Of a stretch of 64,000 nucleotides of DNA, positions 32,511-43,800 are shown in pieces. Every line of letters starts with the position of its first letter. Positions within the stretch are counted from its first letter, which is position 1. Source of the stretch: Bradyrhizobium diazoefficiens (GTDB lineage Bacteria > Pseudomonadota > Alphaproteobacteria > Rhizobiales > Xanthobacteraceae). Both the position numbers and the translations under genes were made by a program. The notes below the pieces were generated by a model. That model saw only the letters and a program-made list of their open reading frames with translations. It was not told the DNA's origin and made no database searches. The stretch covers positions 186,001 to 250,000 of the forward strand of contig NZ_CP067100.1 in NCBI RefSeq assembly GCF_016616235.1. The letters are read 5' to 3'.

Positions 32511-35276
32511 TCAGGCCTCTCCCGGCATCAGTACGAACAGGCCGATCACGTCCGGCGGCAGCACGGCCTCCACGGTGACGCGCGAAGCGGACCCTGACGC
32601 GGCGCGGAGGCGCGCGTGGTCGGCCATGAGCTTTCGCGCGCGCGACTGGACGAAGTCGGCGATCGGTCCATCGATCAGGCCCGGCAAGCCCTCCTTCGTC
32701 TGGGCGATGAACCTGTCGCGTGCGACGGGCGCGAGATCGGAAGCGGCTGGCACATTGAGCCATTCCCGCGCAGCTTCGCCCACTGCCACGATCCGGTCGC
32801 CCTGGATAGCCACCAGGGCTGCTTCCTCCGCCAGCAGCAGCCGCTCCTTGCGGGCATGGACGGTCAACTTGAACCGGACACGCAAGAGAGCAAGGCGCGT
32901 CACTTGCTGGACGGCCGCGGTCGGCCAGGCGCCGACCCGGCCAATGCCGAGACCCGACAGGGACTCGGGATCGAGAGAAGCCTCGACCAGCGCTTCGGCA
33001 AGGGTCGCCGTCAGGGGATGCGTCCTGGTCAGCAGGGCCGCGCCTGACGGCGCCGGCTCGGCTGTCGCCAAACGCACCGATCCGGCGAGATCGTGCTGAG
33101 CAAGACGCTCGCGCAGGCCGGCGTCGAGGGCATCGAGATGAGCCAGGAGCACGGTTTTCCGGGTTTCCAGAGGCACGCCGAAACGCGCCATCGCCCGCTC
33201 GACGAACAGTCTCGCATCAGCAGGGGAGCCGAGCAGCGTGCGGACCTTCTCCCATTCCGGGGCGACTTCCTGCGGCTTCATCGCGTTCTGGGCGAAACGC
33301 GCGCGTGATTTCTTCTCATTATCGGCGGCATCGCGCCAGCGCGCCTCCATGATCTTGGCGCCGTCGTCAAGGCGAAGATCAAACGCGAGTTGACGGGGCA
33401 CGCCACGGCGCAGCATCATCGATACCATCAGCGCATCCGTCACCGGCCCTCGTTCCTCGGGGAGCGGCACGATTACACCCGTCGCCTTGCGGATTTCCTC
33501 GGCCTTGCGCAGGATGACTTCGAGCACCGCGCCATCGATGGCACTGTCCGGCGAGAACATCATGATCGATCGAACGATTTCCGCCGGCTGGCCGAAGCGA
33601 TCGACCCGCCCCTCGCGCTGTTGATGCCGGGTCGGATTCCACGAAAGGTCGTAGTGAACGACCGTGTCGAAGAGCTGCTGAAGGTTGATGCCTTCGGACA
33701 AGCAGTCGGTGGCGACGAGAATTCGCTGAACCGGTTTTCCCTCATCCACGGGCGCCATGTCCGCCACGCGGTCGCGACGCTCGTCCGGAGTGAGAACGCC
33801 CGTCACGGCTTCGATGGTCAACTTCGGAAAAGCCTTGCGTAGGCCATCGCGGACATGCTCGGCCGTCGCCAGATAGCGACAGAAGACGACGGGATTTACC
33901 CCTTTCTTGATGAGGGGCGTCAGCTCATCGACGAGGGCGGTCAGCTTCGGATCGGGCTTGCCGACCAATTCTTCCGCGCGCCTGACCAATGCGAGAAGCT
34001 CAGGATCGGCGTCGAACACCGTGCCCGGTTCGAGATCAACGGCGTCCTCGTCGTCCCCGTCATCATCATAAATTTGAGGTTCGAGGCGATCGCTCTCGTT
34101 CAGCACGCGGTTCCGCAGCGCGCTCAGGGCTGCGGCCGGCGAAGAGCCGACACAGCGCATCAGGGCCAACGTGCCCCAGAAGGCCAGGCGCCGCTCCCGC
34201 TGCCCAGATCCCGCCCGGGACACGACGCCGAGGCAATAGTCGAGAACGGCTTCCTGGAACCCGCGATGGGCCTCAGACAGCCGATAGGCGAACTCCTTCG
34301 TCTCATGCTTCGGGAAAGTGCGATCTTCGTCCCAATCCTCGGAGACGAGATCGATACGGCGGCGCTGGACGAAGTGCCGGGCCAAACTCTCGCGATAGCG
34401 CGGGTCCTCGAAGTTCATCGACGCAAATGACGGGTCAATCAGGGAAAGCAGACGCCCGAAAGCCTCCTCGTCGCCGGAATGCGGCGTCGCGGTCAGAAGG
34501 ATCATCCGGCGCTCGGGATTCCGGGCCAGTCCCGACAGAAGCTCGAAACGTTGCTGGCGGCCCTGGTGCGTGCCGACGCAGGCATGCGCTTCATCGACGA
34601 TGACGAAATCCGGGCATGCGCGCGCGAAGCCTTCGCGGCGCTTCTCGGCCTTGATATAGTCGAGGCTGACGACCGTGAAGGGATAGGCATCGAACAGGGT
34701 CTGAGCGAGCGGCAGGCCACGTTCCAGCCGGCTTGCGGTGCCCGACGTGACCGGCACAGCGGCGATCCCGAAGCGCGCCTTCAGCTCTCCGATCCACTGC
34801 TCGACGAGATGCGGCGGGCAGAGCACCGAGAATGCGTCCACCTCACCCCGATCCATCAGCTCGCGCAGGATCAGGCCGGCTTCGATCGTCTTCCCGATGC
34901 CGACGTCGTCCGCGATCAGCAGGCGCGGCGCCGACAGACGAAGCGCCATCAGCAAGGGCACGAGCTGATAGATTCGAGGTTCGAAGGCGAGTTGAGCAGC
35001 GGACCGGAATGGGCCGGCGCCCCGCCGCAACGTCAGACGCATCGCATCCGCGAGCAACGCCGCTTTCGCCTGAACCGTGACCACAGCGTTTGCCGGGAGA
35101 TCGAAGCGGGCAGGCTCGACCGGCAGAAGCTCCAGCACCGGATCGAGGACGACGGCGTCGCTGTCGCCGCCCGAAAGGGGACGAAGCGCCAGAATGCCCT
35201 CCCTCGGGGACGGCAGTGCGACCCACTCGCGTCCGCGGGCGCGAACCAGGTCTCCGGGGGCAAAATTCACCGTCAT
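32511..35276 (-). CDS. SNF2-type helicase (DrmD-like)
   Basis: 921 residues from the ATG at 35276 (GGTGG eight bases upstream); a TTG at 35291 is less likely. Walker A is DDVGIGKT (123-130), motif II is DEAH (228-231), and SNF2 motifs III-VI follow (ILLTATPHSGDEEAF, ILVATDCLSEGINLQ, RHQQREGRVDRFGQ). The N-terminal 60 residues look like a small SH3-like barrel (FAPGDLVRARGREWVALPS). It resembles the SNF2 helicases of DISARM (DrmD) and of other defence islands, which translocate on double-stranded DNA. Placed between the DUF1998 helicase and the methyltransferase with gaps of three to four bases. Confidence 0.88.
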   Translation of the reverse strand: MTVNFAPGDLVRARGREWVALPSPREGILALRPLSGGDSDAVVLDPVLELLPVEPARFDLPANAVVTVQAKAALLADAMRLTLRRGAGPFRSAAQLAFEPRIYQLVPLLMALRLSAPRLLIADDVGIGKTIEAGLILRELMDRGEVDAFSVLCPPHLVEQWIGELKARFGIAAVPVTSGTASRLERGLPLAQTLFDAYPFTVVSLDYIKAEKRREGFARACPDFVIVDEAHACVGTHQGRQQRFELLSGLARNPERRMILLTATPHSGDEEAFGRLLSLIDPSFASMNFEDPRYRESLARHFVQRRRIDLVSEDWDEDRTFPKHETKEFAYRLSEAHRGFQEAVLDYCLGVVSRAGSGQRERRLAFWGTLALMRCVGSSPAAALSALRNRVLNESDRLEPQIYDDDGDDEDAVDLEPGTVFDADPELLALVRRAEELVGKPDPKLTALVDELTPLIKKGVNPVVFCRYLATAEHVRDGLRKAFPKLTIEAVTGVLTPDERRDRVADMAPVDEGKPVQRILVATDCLSEGINLQQLFDTVVHYDLSWNPTRHQQREGRVDRFGQPAEIVRSIMMFSPDSAIDGAVLEVILRKAEEIRKATGVIVPLPEERGPVTDALMVSMMLRRGVPRQLAFDLRLDDGAKIMEARWRDAADNEKKSRARFAQNAMKPQEVAPEWEKVRTLLGSPADARLFVERAMARFGVPLETRKTVLLAHLDALDAGLRERLAQHDLAGSVRLATAEPAPSGAALLTRTHPLTATLAEALVEASLDPESLSGLGIGRVGAWPTAAVQQVTRLALLRVRFKLTVHARKERLLLAEEAALVAIQGDRIVAVGEAAREWLNVPAASDLAPVARDRFIAQTKEGLPGLIDGPIADFVQSRARKLMADHARLRAASGSASRVTVEAVLPPDVIGLFVLMPGEA

Positions 35277-35280
35277 GAAA

Positions 35281-38200
35281 TCATCCACCAAACATCGTGC
35301 GCATCGCCTGGGGCACTCCCGCAGTGACCGCTCCCGGCAACTCGAACAGAGTCCATCCCTTGGCTTCCGCCGCCTCTCGCGCTGTCTCGGTCAAAGGGTA
35401 AACGCTTGCAGCGACGAAATGGCTGCGCCAGGCGTGGGTCATCTCCTGGCCGGAGAAGCTGACGGCCGAAGCGTCAGGCGCCGGAATACCCGCATCCTTG
35501 AAGACTTGAGCCCATCCCCCGCCCTCGGTCGATTGGCTCTGCGACGTCGCGAGCACCACCTTGCCGCGCGCAAGATCGATCAGCATCTGCTTCGCTTCAT
35601 TGCTCGTTCGGTCAATCAGCTCGTGATCGGGCTGGTTGAAATAGGAGAGGAGACAGCGATAGCATCCGCGGACGCATGCCTCCCCATCGCGGTTAACGAG
35701 CAGTTTGGCGTCGCCGGCTGCAATCGCTTCATCAACCTTTTCGAAATGCATGAGTGTCAGCGCTTCTCGCGCGACCTGGCTGAGTGCCTGCGCATCCTCG
35801 ATCAGACGACTCAACACGCCTGCGCCACCTTCAGTCGCCTCGTAGGCCAGGATGGCGCGTCGATTATCTCGGGCAGGCAGAGGTTCGCCGAGGATCTCGC
35901 CTTCTTCCAATTGGAAGACGACCTCGATACCCCTCATGAGGGCATGCTGGACCGTCGCAATCGTCTCCGGTGCATAGGCCGTGGGTTCGTTGAAGCGGAA
36001 GAGCAGCGCGTTCTTGTGGTCGCGGACGATTGGAACGATCCGCACGGGCCGCTCAATATCAGGAGCCGGATCACCATCCTGATCCTCGTCCTCGGCCTTT
36101 GCCCAGTAGCCACTGCGCGGATCGATATAGAAGCCGAAAACGGTCCGGTTAGCCCGCCGCTTGAGTCCTTTGTTGATCCGGCTGATCTCGGCGCTGTTGG
36201 CGTATTGTAAGCTGAGAATCGAGGTCTCCTCGCAACGAAAATCGGCTGCGGTGATCTGCGCACGGCCGTCCCGCTTCGGCCAGGAAAAGACGGTCTGGAT
36301 GTCGAAGCCTTGCCGTACCCGCTCCTCGTCATTCGCAGTGATCCGCTCAGCAGGTGCGGCTTCTACATTGTCAATCCGGAGCGTCCTCTGCACCGGCACC
36401 TCGCCAGCCATCGGGCTGTTGCAGGCATGACAGCGCTCGACGTCGCCGTCATGACAGGCGCCACAGTTCGAGCAGATGAAGATGTCCCGGGTAGCGAGCT
36501 CCGCCCCGTCCTCCGTCCGCACTTCCGGCGGCAGCTTCGCCTTCATGACTCGGTAGGCGCGCCCTTCGTGATAGATGAGGCTGCGCGGCCCGAATTCCGA
36601 AATGGCCAGGAAGCGGGCGCGCTGGAGGAACGAGCCGGTTTTCCCTTCCCCCGGGATAAAGGCGTAGAGTGGCAGACGGGGGAAATTGTAGCCCGGCAGG
36701 AAACCTTCCGTCGCGAGATAGCGATAGGAGTAGAAGTCGGAGCCGTTCGAAGCCTTGCCCTGCTCGAGAATGGTGATCTGGTCGCTCGCCTGCATCTGGG
36801 CCGCCTTGATTCGACGGCGGTCTGCGCCCGGGAGCCCAGCGATTTCCGAGCGGGCATTCGCCTCCATCAACTGCGTTCGGGCTGAGTTGTAGAGCTCTCG
36901 CCAACGGTCGAAGGCGCGATCAAACTCTTGAGGGGCACGCTGGGCAACCGCTGAGATGAAGTCATCCGGCTCGCCCATCCAAACGGGCTTCCGACCATCC
37001 ATCGAAGCAAGAATCTGATGGAGGACGCGCTTCATAGGGGAATGTGCCGCAATCACCAACTCAGGCCGATCGATGACGTCGTGAATCGCTTGCTTCAGCG
37101 GGTAGCCAGTCTGTGTCAGGTCGAGCACTTCCGGAATGTCGGGAGACAGGGCGAGCTTCGCTTCGGCAAGCCAAACGGCATGCAGGTGTGACCGTACGAG
37201 TTCTTCATTGGTGATGTCGAGCGCCGGAGGACGAACGACACCGGCCACCATCTCGTTACGCCGCCCAAAGAAGTACTGGTCGTGCGGCGACTGAGCGGCG
37301 CAATAGGTCACGATGACAGCGGCCTGGCCGGAGCGACCCGCACGGCCGGCGCGCTGGGCATAATTCGCGGGCGTCGGTGGCACGTTTCGCAGATAGACTG
37401 CGTTGAGCGCCGATATGTCGACGCCAAGTTCCATAGTGGGTGAACAGAACAGGGCAGGCAGGAATTGCTCTGGTTCTCCTGCCGCCTTGAGATCGGCGGC
37501 ACTCTTCGCGAGATTTTCCTTATCTTCTTTCTCGAACCGAAACCGCCACTCGCGCCATTCGCGCTGCCTCTGTGATACCTGAGCCGTGTGCTCACGGCCT
37601 TCGAGGCCCCAAAAGCTGCTCTGGCCCGCTTTCAGATCGGCTGCGATCTCACTGTAGAGATCATGAAAATAGCGGTTTCCCTGCGCTGCGCCCGTCCGGA
37701 TCGCTTCGCCGGGCACAATGCGAACCGCTGATGGCGACAGTCGCCAGCCCTGCAAATCGGCTTCGATGTCGATGCGCGACACCAGGCCTTCACTGGCCAG
37801 AAACTCCATCAGGCCCGTCATGACCGTCAAGTAGTCCGTCTTGCCGAGCTTGGTCCCAATGATCTTTTTGCGATTGATGAGGCGCGAGATGCGGGAGTTG
37901 TGTCCCGCACGGACGATCGTCTGCTCCACCCTCAGGTTGACATCGTTCCTGCCCGGAGCCTGCAGAAACAAGGCCGTGCGGCTTCTCGGTTTCTCCCTTG
38001 CATCGATGGCCCAGGGCGCACGCAGGAGATTTCTCGACTTCTGCGCGACGGCGTCGAGTTCGGTCAGATCGAGCGCTTCCGTGCCAACGGCGAGGCCATC
38101 GAGCATGGCGCCGAGGAGCAGCTTCAGCATCGCCTTGCGCGCAGGCCCACCGAGGGTCCCGAATTCTGGGAGAATGCTCGTGAGCCGCGCGGTATTTTCC

Positions 38201-40452
38201 ACGACGTCGTCAAGCCCAATGAACTCGACGTCGATGAGCTTGAGCACCGAAAGGCTCGGGTTGGTGTAGCGCCATCCCCGGCGCAAATCCGTCCAGAGCC
38301 GATGGGCAAGGACCTTCGCGAGGGAGCGCTGCGCGTCTTCGCGGATCACAGCACCGGCTTCGGGGTCCAACATCCAATGGATGCGGGCGTCCTTATTTCC
38401 GGCCGTGAATCCGAGCGCCTTCACGACCCTCAAACCGAATTCGTCCTCGGTCAACCCTGCATCGCCCGCATCCAGAACGGCGCGCAGGATCGCGCCGCGC
38501 AGCAAGCTGACGAACAGGAAGTCATTGAAATGACCGGCCTGGAGGGCCGCGTCCTGCCGGTTGTCCGTGAAGCCCAGGAGCTTGCGCTTTTCCTTCGGCA
38601 CGCCGCTGCCGCGCCCATTCATCCATTCCAGCGCGGTCGCGACGAGAAGTGTCGTGGCCGAGCTTCGGCCCTCGCCCGACAGACCCGCGAGTTTGTTGCG
38701 TTCGCGCATGCGGGGCGACGCCTGATCGAGGCAGCACGGGCAGAAGCCGAACCTGCCCGGGATGAACCAGAAGCTCTTCCCAGATGGATCGTAGCGTCCA
38801 TCCGGAGCCACCGTGACTGGCTGAGGCACCTGGCGTTTCCTGCTCGCGCGGAGCCGCTCGATGCCGTTGCGTTCCTCGCGCCAATCCTCGGGATAAGACT
38901 CGATCTCGCCCGTGAAGGCATAGTCGGGGTCACCGTCGCCCGTGGGACTCAGGTAGCCTGCTGTGTCCCCCTCCTCATCGTCAAGCGGCGTATCGTCGAT
39001 GTTCCTCGGCAGAAAGAGGATTCCGTCAGTATCTTCGGATTTGGTGACGACGTGGACTTCGTGTCCGCATTCCCGGCAGAAACGGGTTGGATAAAGACGA
39101 TGACCAGGCGCGCTGGGATCTTCGAGCTGACCTTCGAACAGCACATTCCTGGGCTGGTTTGTCAGCGTGGTAAAAACTTCACCTGCGCCAGAGATGAACT
39201 GGTGGAGTTTGAACGCCAGGAATGCACCGCTTCCCGAGCCGCCCCGCTCGGTTTCCGGAAGGCTGATGCGGGTCAGGAATGACTCAAGGCCACTTCGGCA
39301 GGTTTCGATGTCTACGCCGCTATCCTTCGATAGCAACGCTACAGCGTCCCCAAAGGGGATCGGCTTCTTGCGCTTGAGTTCTTGCGCGTCCTCTAGACCG
39401 ATCACCAATTCAGTCCAAACCGCCAGAGGATGCTTCCTCAGAATTTGATCGGTCAGCACATCCGGGAGCGCAGATGTCAGGGCAGGCGCAAGCTTTGGCC
39501 GCACGTCGTCGAATTTCAGCAGATCATCCGTCGCCCGTTGAAGCGACTCGTCGATGACCGATTCCGGCCCAATCGGAGTCCCGAATAGGCGCGATGCCAC
39601 GTCCGCCACAGCTTGCGCGCGGTTAGTATCGGAGCCTTCGCTCGCCATGGTGGCCGAGGTCCCGATGCAGATTGGCGCCTTGTCCGGCGTACAGCGGTTG
39701 CGGAGGCGACGAACGAGGATGGCAACATCGGCGCCCTGACGGCCGCGATAGGTGTGCAGCTCGTCAAGGACGATGAAGTTGAGTCCGTGCGCGTTCTCTA
39801 TGACCCGGGTATCGAGACTATCCTGCCGCGTCAGAAGCAATTCGGCCATCATGAAGTTGGTGAGCAGTATGTCCGGTGGGCTATCGGCAATCCGCTGCCG
39901 CTCTTCTTGGCTTTCCTGACCGGTGTAGCGCCGCACGACAGGGCGAAGCTCGTCGGGCAGGCCGGATTGAGAAATGAACCTCTCAATCTCCTTAATCTGG
40001 CTGTTGGCCAGCGCGTTCATCGGATAAACGATGATGGCGCTGGTCCTGCGCGGCCTGCTGGCTTTCCGCGCGCGGACGATCGTATCGACTATAGGCACAA
40101 AGAAGCAAAGCGACTTGCCCGAGCCGGTTCCAGTCGTGACCACGTAACTCTGTCCGCCCCGAGCCTTAGCGATGGACTGCGCCTGGTGGCGATGAAACCG
40201 CAGGGGCGTTGGCCCGAACCGGAATATTCTGCCGGTCGCTTCGTCGAGATCGCCAGAGGCGACCAGATCATCGACCGTCGACCCCTGAAGATATCGAGGG
40301 TTGAGAGACAGCAGAGCATCCGGCCAGAAGCGACCAGCATCGTATTGGCGGTCGATCTCCGATTTCAGATCATCAGATCGAATGATGCTGAAGGAGCGTG
40401 AGAAGCGAGCGTAAGAATCGATAAGTCGATGTTCGAACTCAAATGCCTTCAT
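35281..40452 (-). CDS. DEAD/DEAH helicase with DUF1998-type C-terminus
   Basis: 1723 residues. Walker A is TTGTGSGKS (106-114) and motif II is DELH (230-233) within VLDELHTYRG, the form found in MrfA/DrmA-type helicases. The second RecA lobe contains LFCSPTMELGVDISALN and YAQRAGRAGRSGQ. Near residue 1350 there is a four-Cys zinc finger (CSNCGACHDGDVERCHAC). The C-terminal region ends in a DUF1998-type cluster (ACVRGCYRCLLSYFNQPDH). In DISARM the helicase (DrmA) and the DUF1998 protein (DrmB) are separate; here both features are in one chain. A gap of about 400 bases separates it from the upstream Ski2-like helicase. Confidence 0.87.
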   Translation of the reverse strand: MKAFEFEHRLIDSYARFSRSFSIIRSDDLKSEIDRQYDAGRFWPDALLSLNPRYLQGSTVDDLVASGDLDEATGRIFRFGPTPLRFHRHQAQSIAKARGGQSYVVTTGTGSGKSLCFFVPIVDTIVRARKASRPRRTSAIIVYPMNALANSQIKEIERFISQSGLPDELRPVVRRYTGQESQEERQRIADSPPDILLTNFMMAELLLTRQDSLDTRVIENAHGLNFIVLDELHTYRGRQGADVAILVRRLRNRCTPDKAPICIGTSATMASEGSDTNRAQAVADVASRLFGTPIGPESVIDESLQRATDDLLKFDDVRPKLAPALTSALPDVLTDQILRKHPLAVWTELVIGLEDAQELKRKKPIPFGDAVALLSKDSGVDIETCRSGLESFLTRISLPETERGGSGSGAFLAFKLHQFISGAGEVFTTLTNQPRNVLFEGQLEDPSAPGHRLYPTRFCRECGHEVHVVTKSEDTDGILFLPRNIDDTPLDDEEGDTAGYLSPTGDGDPDYAFTGEIESYPEDWREERNGIERLRASRKRQVPQPVTVAPDGRYDPSGKSFWFIPGRFGFCPCCLDQASPRMRERNKLAGLSGEGRSSATTLLVATALEWMNGRGSGVPKEKRKLLGFTDNRQDAALQAGHFNDFLFVSLLRGAILRAVLDAGDAGLTEDEFGLRVVKALGFTAGNKDARIHWMLDPEAGAVIREDAQRSLAKVLAHRLWTDLRRGWRYTNPSLSVLKLIDVEFIGLDDVVENTARLTSILPEFGTLGGPARKAMLKLLLGAMLDGLAVGTEALDLTELDAVAQKSRNLLRAPWAIDAREKPRSRTALFLQAPGRNDVNLRVEQTIVRAGHNSRISRLINRKKIIGTKLGKTDYLTVMTGLMEFLASEGLVSRIDIEADLQGWRLSPSAVRIVPGEAIRTGAAQGNRYFHDLYSEIAADLKAGQSSFWGLEGREHTAQVSQRQREWREWRFRFEKEDKENLAKSAADLKAAGEPEQFLPALFCSPTMELGVDISALNAVYLRNVPPTPANYAQRAGRAGRSGQAAVIVTYCAAQSPHDQYFFGRRNEMVAGVVRPPALDITNEELVRSHLHAVWLAEAKLALSPDIPEVLDLTQTGYPLKQAIHDVIDRPELVIAAHSPMKRVLHQILASMDGRKPVWMGEPDDFISAVAQRAPQEFDRAFDRWRELYNSARTQLMEANARSEIAGLPGADRRRIKAAQMQASDQITILEQGKASNGSDFYSYRYLATEGFLPGYNFPRLPLYAFIPGEGKTGSFLQRARFLAISEFGPRSLIYHEGRAYRVMKAKLPPEVRTEDGAELATRDIFICSNCGACHDGDVERCHACNSPMAGEVPVQRTLRIDNVEAAPAERITANDEERVRQGFDIQTVFSWPKRDGRAQITAADFRCEETSILSLQYANSAEISRINKGLKRRANRTVFGFYIDPRSGYWAKAEDEDQDGDPAPDIERPVRIVPIVRDHKNALLFRFNEPTAYAPETIATVQHALMRGIEVVFQLEEGEILGEPLPARDNRRAILAYEATEGGAGVLSRLIEDAQALSQVAREALTLMHFEKVDEAIAAGDAKLLVNRDGEACVRGCYRCLLSYFNQPDHELIDRTSNEAKQMLIDLARGKVVLATSQSQSTEGGGWAQVFKDAGIPAPDASAVSFSGQEMTHAWRSHFVAASVYPLTETAREAAEAKGWTLFELPGAVTAGVPQAMRTMFGG

Positions 40453-40855
40453 TACTTGTCTCGCTAATACTGGTCGTTCGCCCGAATGCGTTCCGTGGAC
40501 AAATTGATCTTGGCCGGCAGGAACCCTTAAGGGGCAATGGCGCTATTCCGCCTAGCGGTCAGGCAAGGCAGCCGTGGCTAGACAATCATAGGTATCCGAC
40601 AAGAGACGAACCGCCTATTGGTAGAGAGGCTATTCTGTCCACGAGTTATCCTCGAATCAACCATCTCGAAACATCTCCGCCCCCTGATGCCCCAACGTCA
40701 ATGGTCTCGGTCACACGCAGTAGTTTTAGAATGGCGCGCATATCGGTCGCCCTCACCTCGCGCCATCCCCGGACCTTGATCAAGTCAAAGCCCGGCATCT
40801 GGCTTCATTCGATCGCAGATGGCCCGCTTTCTGCATTCCGTTCCCAGCAACTCCC
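40453..40855. other. Spacer inside the defence locus
   Basis: About 400 bases between the Ski2-like helicase and the DUF1998 helicase, both minus strand. No frame here has coding features. This is the only long gap in the locus and probably holds a promoter for the five downstream genes, dividing the locus into a two-gene and a five-gene part. Confidence 0.45.
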
Positions 40856-43800
40856 TCAGCGCGCTGCTCGATAGGCTCGTAGAACCACGGGCTCCCCTCT
40901 AATCGCATCGAGAATGAAGTCGTCTGAAAGAGCGCTTTCGTCGAAAGACTCCAGCTCACCGTTGGAGCGCGCGAGTTCATAGCCCGCCGCGTCGAGCCAA
41001 TAGACGGTCCCGGCGATACACACAGGGAGCACCGCATACTGTTCGTTGCGACCGTCCGTTCCGGTCAAACGGGCAGGTTCGGGTGCCTCTGCAGGGTGGT
41101 CGACCGCTCTGCGAGGAAGGCTTCTCTCCCACTCCAAAAAATGCCGAGGATCGATCCGGTCTTCCGAGACAATCTCGTCGACCTCCCGTTCGAGCCAGGC
41201 ATTGAAATCCGTACGAAGTGCCGCAGCTTCCTGCCGCGTTTTGGCGCGCCCCTGTGCCAGCGCAAAGGCCACGAAGGGATCGAGGGTACCCCAGCGAAGA
41301 AGCTCGCGAGCCCAAAATCCAAACCAGGGCAGTTCTGTTGTCCCCTGCCATTCAGCAAGGGACGGCACCGCAAGCGGGCTGTCTGCGCCCTGCGTCCATG
41401 CCTGCGCGACTACCGCTCCGATCGCGACGCCAAGTCGAAATTCCAGATTTTCGGAAACGAACCTCTGCCAGGATCTCAGCGCCGCGGGCTCGGGCGCAGC
41501 GGCTTCCGCGGCTCCCATCCACCACCCCAACACTTCTTCCCAGTTGGCCAGCAAGTCCCGGTCAGTTTGAGTATTGCGGATTCGGAAACCAAAGCCGCGA
41601 TCATCGGTGAGAAGCTCACCAATGGCTTCGAATCTTGCTAGCCGATCAGCTTCATCGTCGCTGCCATAATTACTGGCAGCCAAAAGTTGAACACGAATGG
41701 CGGCCGCGGTCGCTTCGAAGCGTCGTCCGACGTGTGGCGAAAATCCATATTGATAGAGCCGAGACCGTTCAGCAGGGTCTGTGTAGACCTTATCGACCAG
41801 CCCGCGACCGCGTTGAATGAATGCCGATTTTAACCATTCCTCGCGAGCAGCGGCCGCAGCTGTAAAGCTGCTGCGCCACACCTCTGCCAGCCTTTGCTCA
41901 AGGGTCGTAGGTTCTAGCGCAGCGCCGTCGAGTCGTGAAACTTCCTCGATTGCAGACAGAAGGACGGCATCGAGTTCGTCCAAGCTGTCCGCCAACCTAG
42001 GCCTCTCGCCGGCTACGCCCCTTCCCGCATGTTCAGTGATGTCGCTCGGAGCAGTCACTTCGAGCCAATCCAAGAAAGCTTCGTTATCATCATCGCCAAA
42101 GATTTCTTCGAACTTCTCTCGAATAGCTTCGAGCAGAACACCGAGCGGGCTGTCGATTGTCTCTCCGCCAAGCTCCTCAGCGCGCAAATTCCTGCGCATC
42201 TTGACGTAGTTCGCGCGCAGTCCGGCCATCTGTCGCGTTTGCAGCCCCCGCAACCGAGGCGCAGTTGCTCCAATCGTCGTCGGCAGGGCAACGAAAGTCA
42301 TGCCTTCCATGCCCTTTGCTGCTCCGGGACGGCCGGCGCGGCCTGCTAGATTCCGGAACTCAGCCGTCGACAGTGGTCGAACAATTCGCTCTTCCTCATC
42401 GGCATCGAAGCTTGCGCGCTGGAGCGACGTAACAAAGATGATGTCAAACGGTAGATTGACGCCTTCGCTTAGGGTCGCCGTAGCCAGCGTGATCGGACAG
42501 ATCTTGCGATCGATAAGCTCAGTCATCAACCGCCGCAGACGCTGCGGCATCTGCCCGTGGCTAGTAGCAATGCCACGCGCGAGAAGCGCGGCTTCGTAGG
42601 AATTCGCACCGCAGTAATCCACGCAACTGTCAAACGCTTCGCGATAGAGCCCGCCGAGAACGCCTTCAGGTGGTTCGAATTGTGTAAATCCGGTCCAGGT
42701 CGGGAGAGCAAATGCCTCAACATACCAACCCATGGTCTGTTCTGGTTCTTGCGCAATGGAAATTAAGATACGCCGCTCGCCGTCTACCAGATGAAGCGCG
42801 GTCCAAAGGACACTGAGTTCGTTGAAGCGATAGAGGCTGGAATACATGCGGGCCGGCAACTTTGGCATCGGCCCAATGCGAAGGTTCATGTAAACGGCAT
42901 CCCCGCGATCCTGCAGGCGCAGTCGCTTGTCGTTCAATAGCTCAAGCAACAATCGAGACGAACGCCCTCGCGCGTTCTCGAGCACGCCGATGATCTGCCG
43001 CGTACTGCGGTAGCGGATACCAACGGCTTGCGCATTTTCGCGTCCTTCCACCCAACGGGCGACGGGACCGGCAGCACCGCCAGCGACTGCGGTCAAGGCG
43101 ATCCGTACCAACCCGGGCACCTGTGCCAACAACCGCGAAACGAAGGACTCAAGGCGTAAGGCGCGGCTGCTATGGTTCGCAAAATCCTTGCGCGCACTGT
43201 CAACATCGTCAGGTACGACCTGATGGGCTTCGTCGATTATCAGCAGTTTGAGCCGGGTAATGAGATGGGGCGCGAGATACCGCATCAGCGCCTCAGCCTT
43301 TTCGACTGTAGCAACGAGCACGGTTGGCTGATCAGCGGCCAACCAATAATCGGTGATCCCCCAGTCGGTGCCGCCATATAGGCCGGTTACGATGAATTCA
43401 GCGCCTAGTTCGCCGCGCAGCTTGTGTTCGACTTCGCCCGCGAGGGCGCGCGACGGCACCAAGTAGATTGCCAGTGGAACGATGCCATCATGGTCCCGCA
43501 GTAGCAGTTCTTTGACGATCCCAAGATTAGCAATCAACGTCTTGCCCGAACCGGTCGGAGTGCAGAGTGCGAAAGAGTCCTCTGCAATTAGCCGCTGAAG
43601 TCCAGCCTGCTGGGATACCCAAAGAATGCCGCGTCCCCGACTGTATTGACGCCGGCAATAAGCTGCGAGCTCACGACTTCGTACATGCCCTGCGGGAGCC
43701 AGTCGCCTGACCGGCCCATAGATACTGGCAGCAGCATAGGATCGCGCAACCGCATAGAGCAGGCTAATAAGCAAAGAGATATCATCGCTGAAGGTTCGCG

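Noticed and set aside
37900..39282. Plus-strand open frame of 460 codons
   Set aside because: Antisense of the DUF1998-type helicase; no domain.
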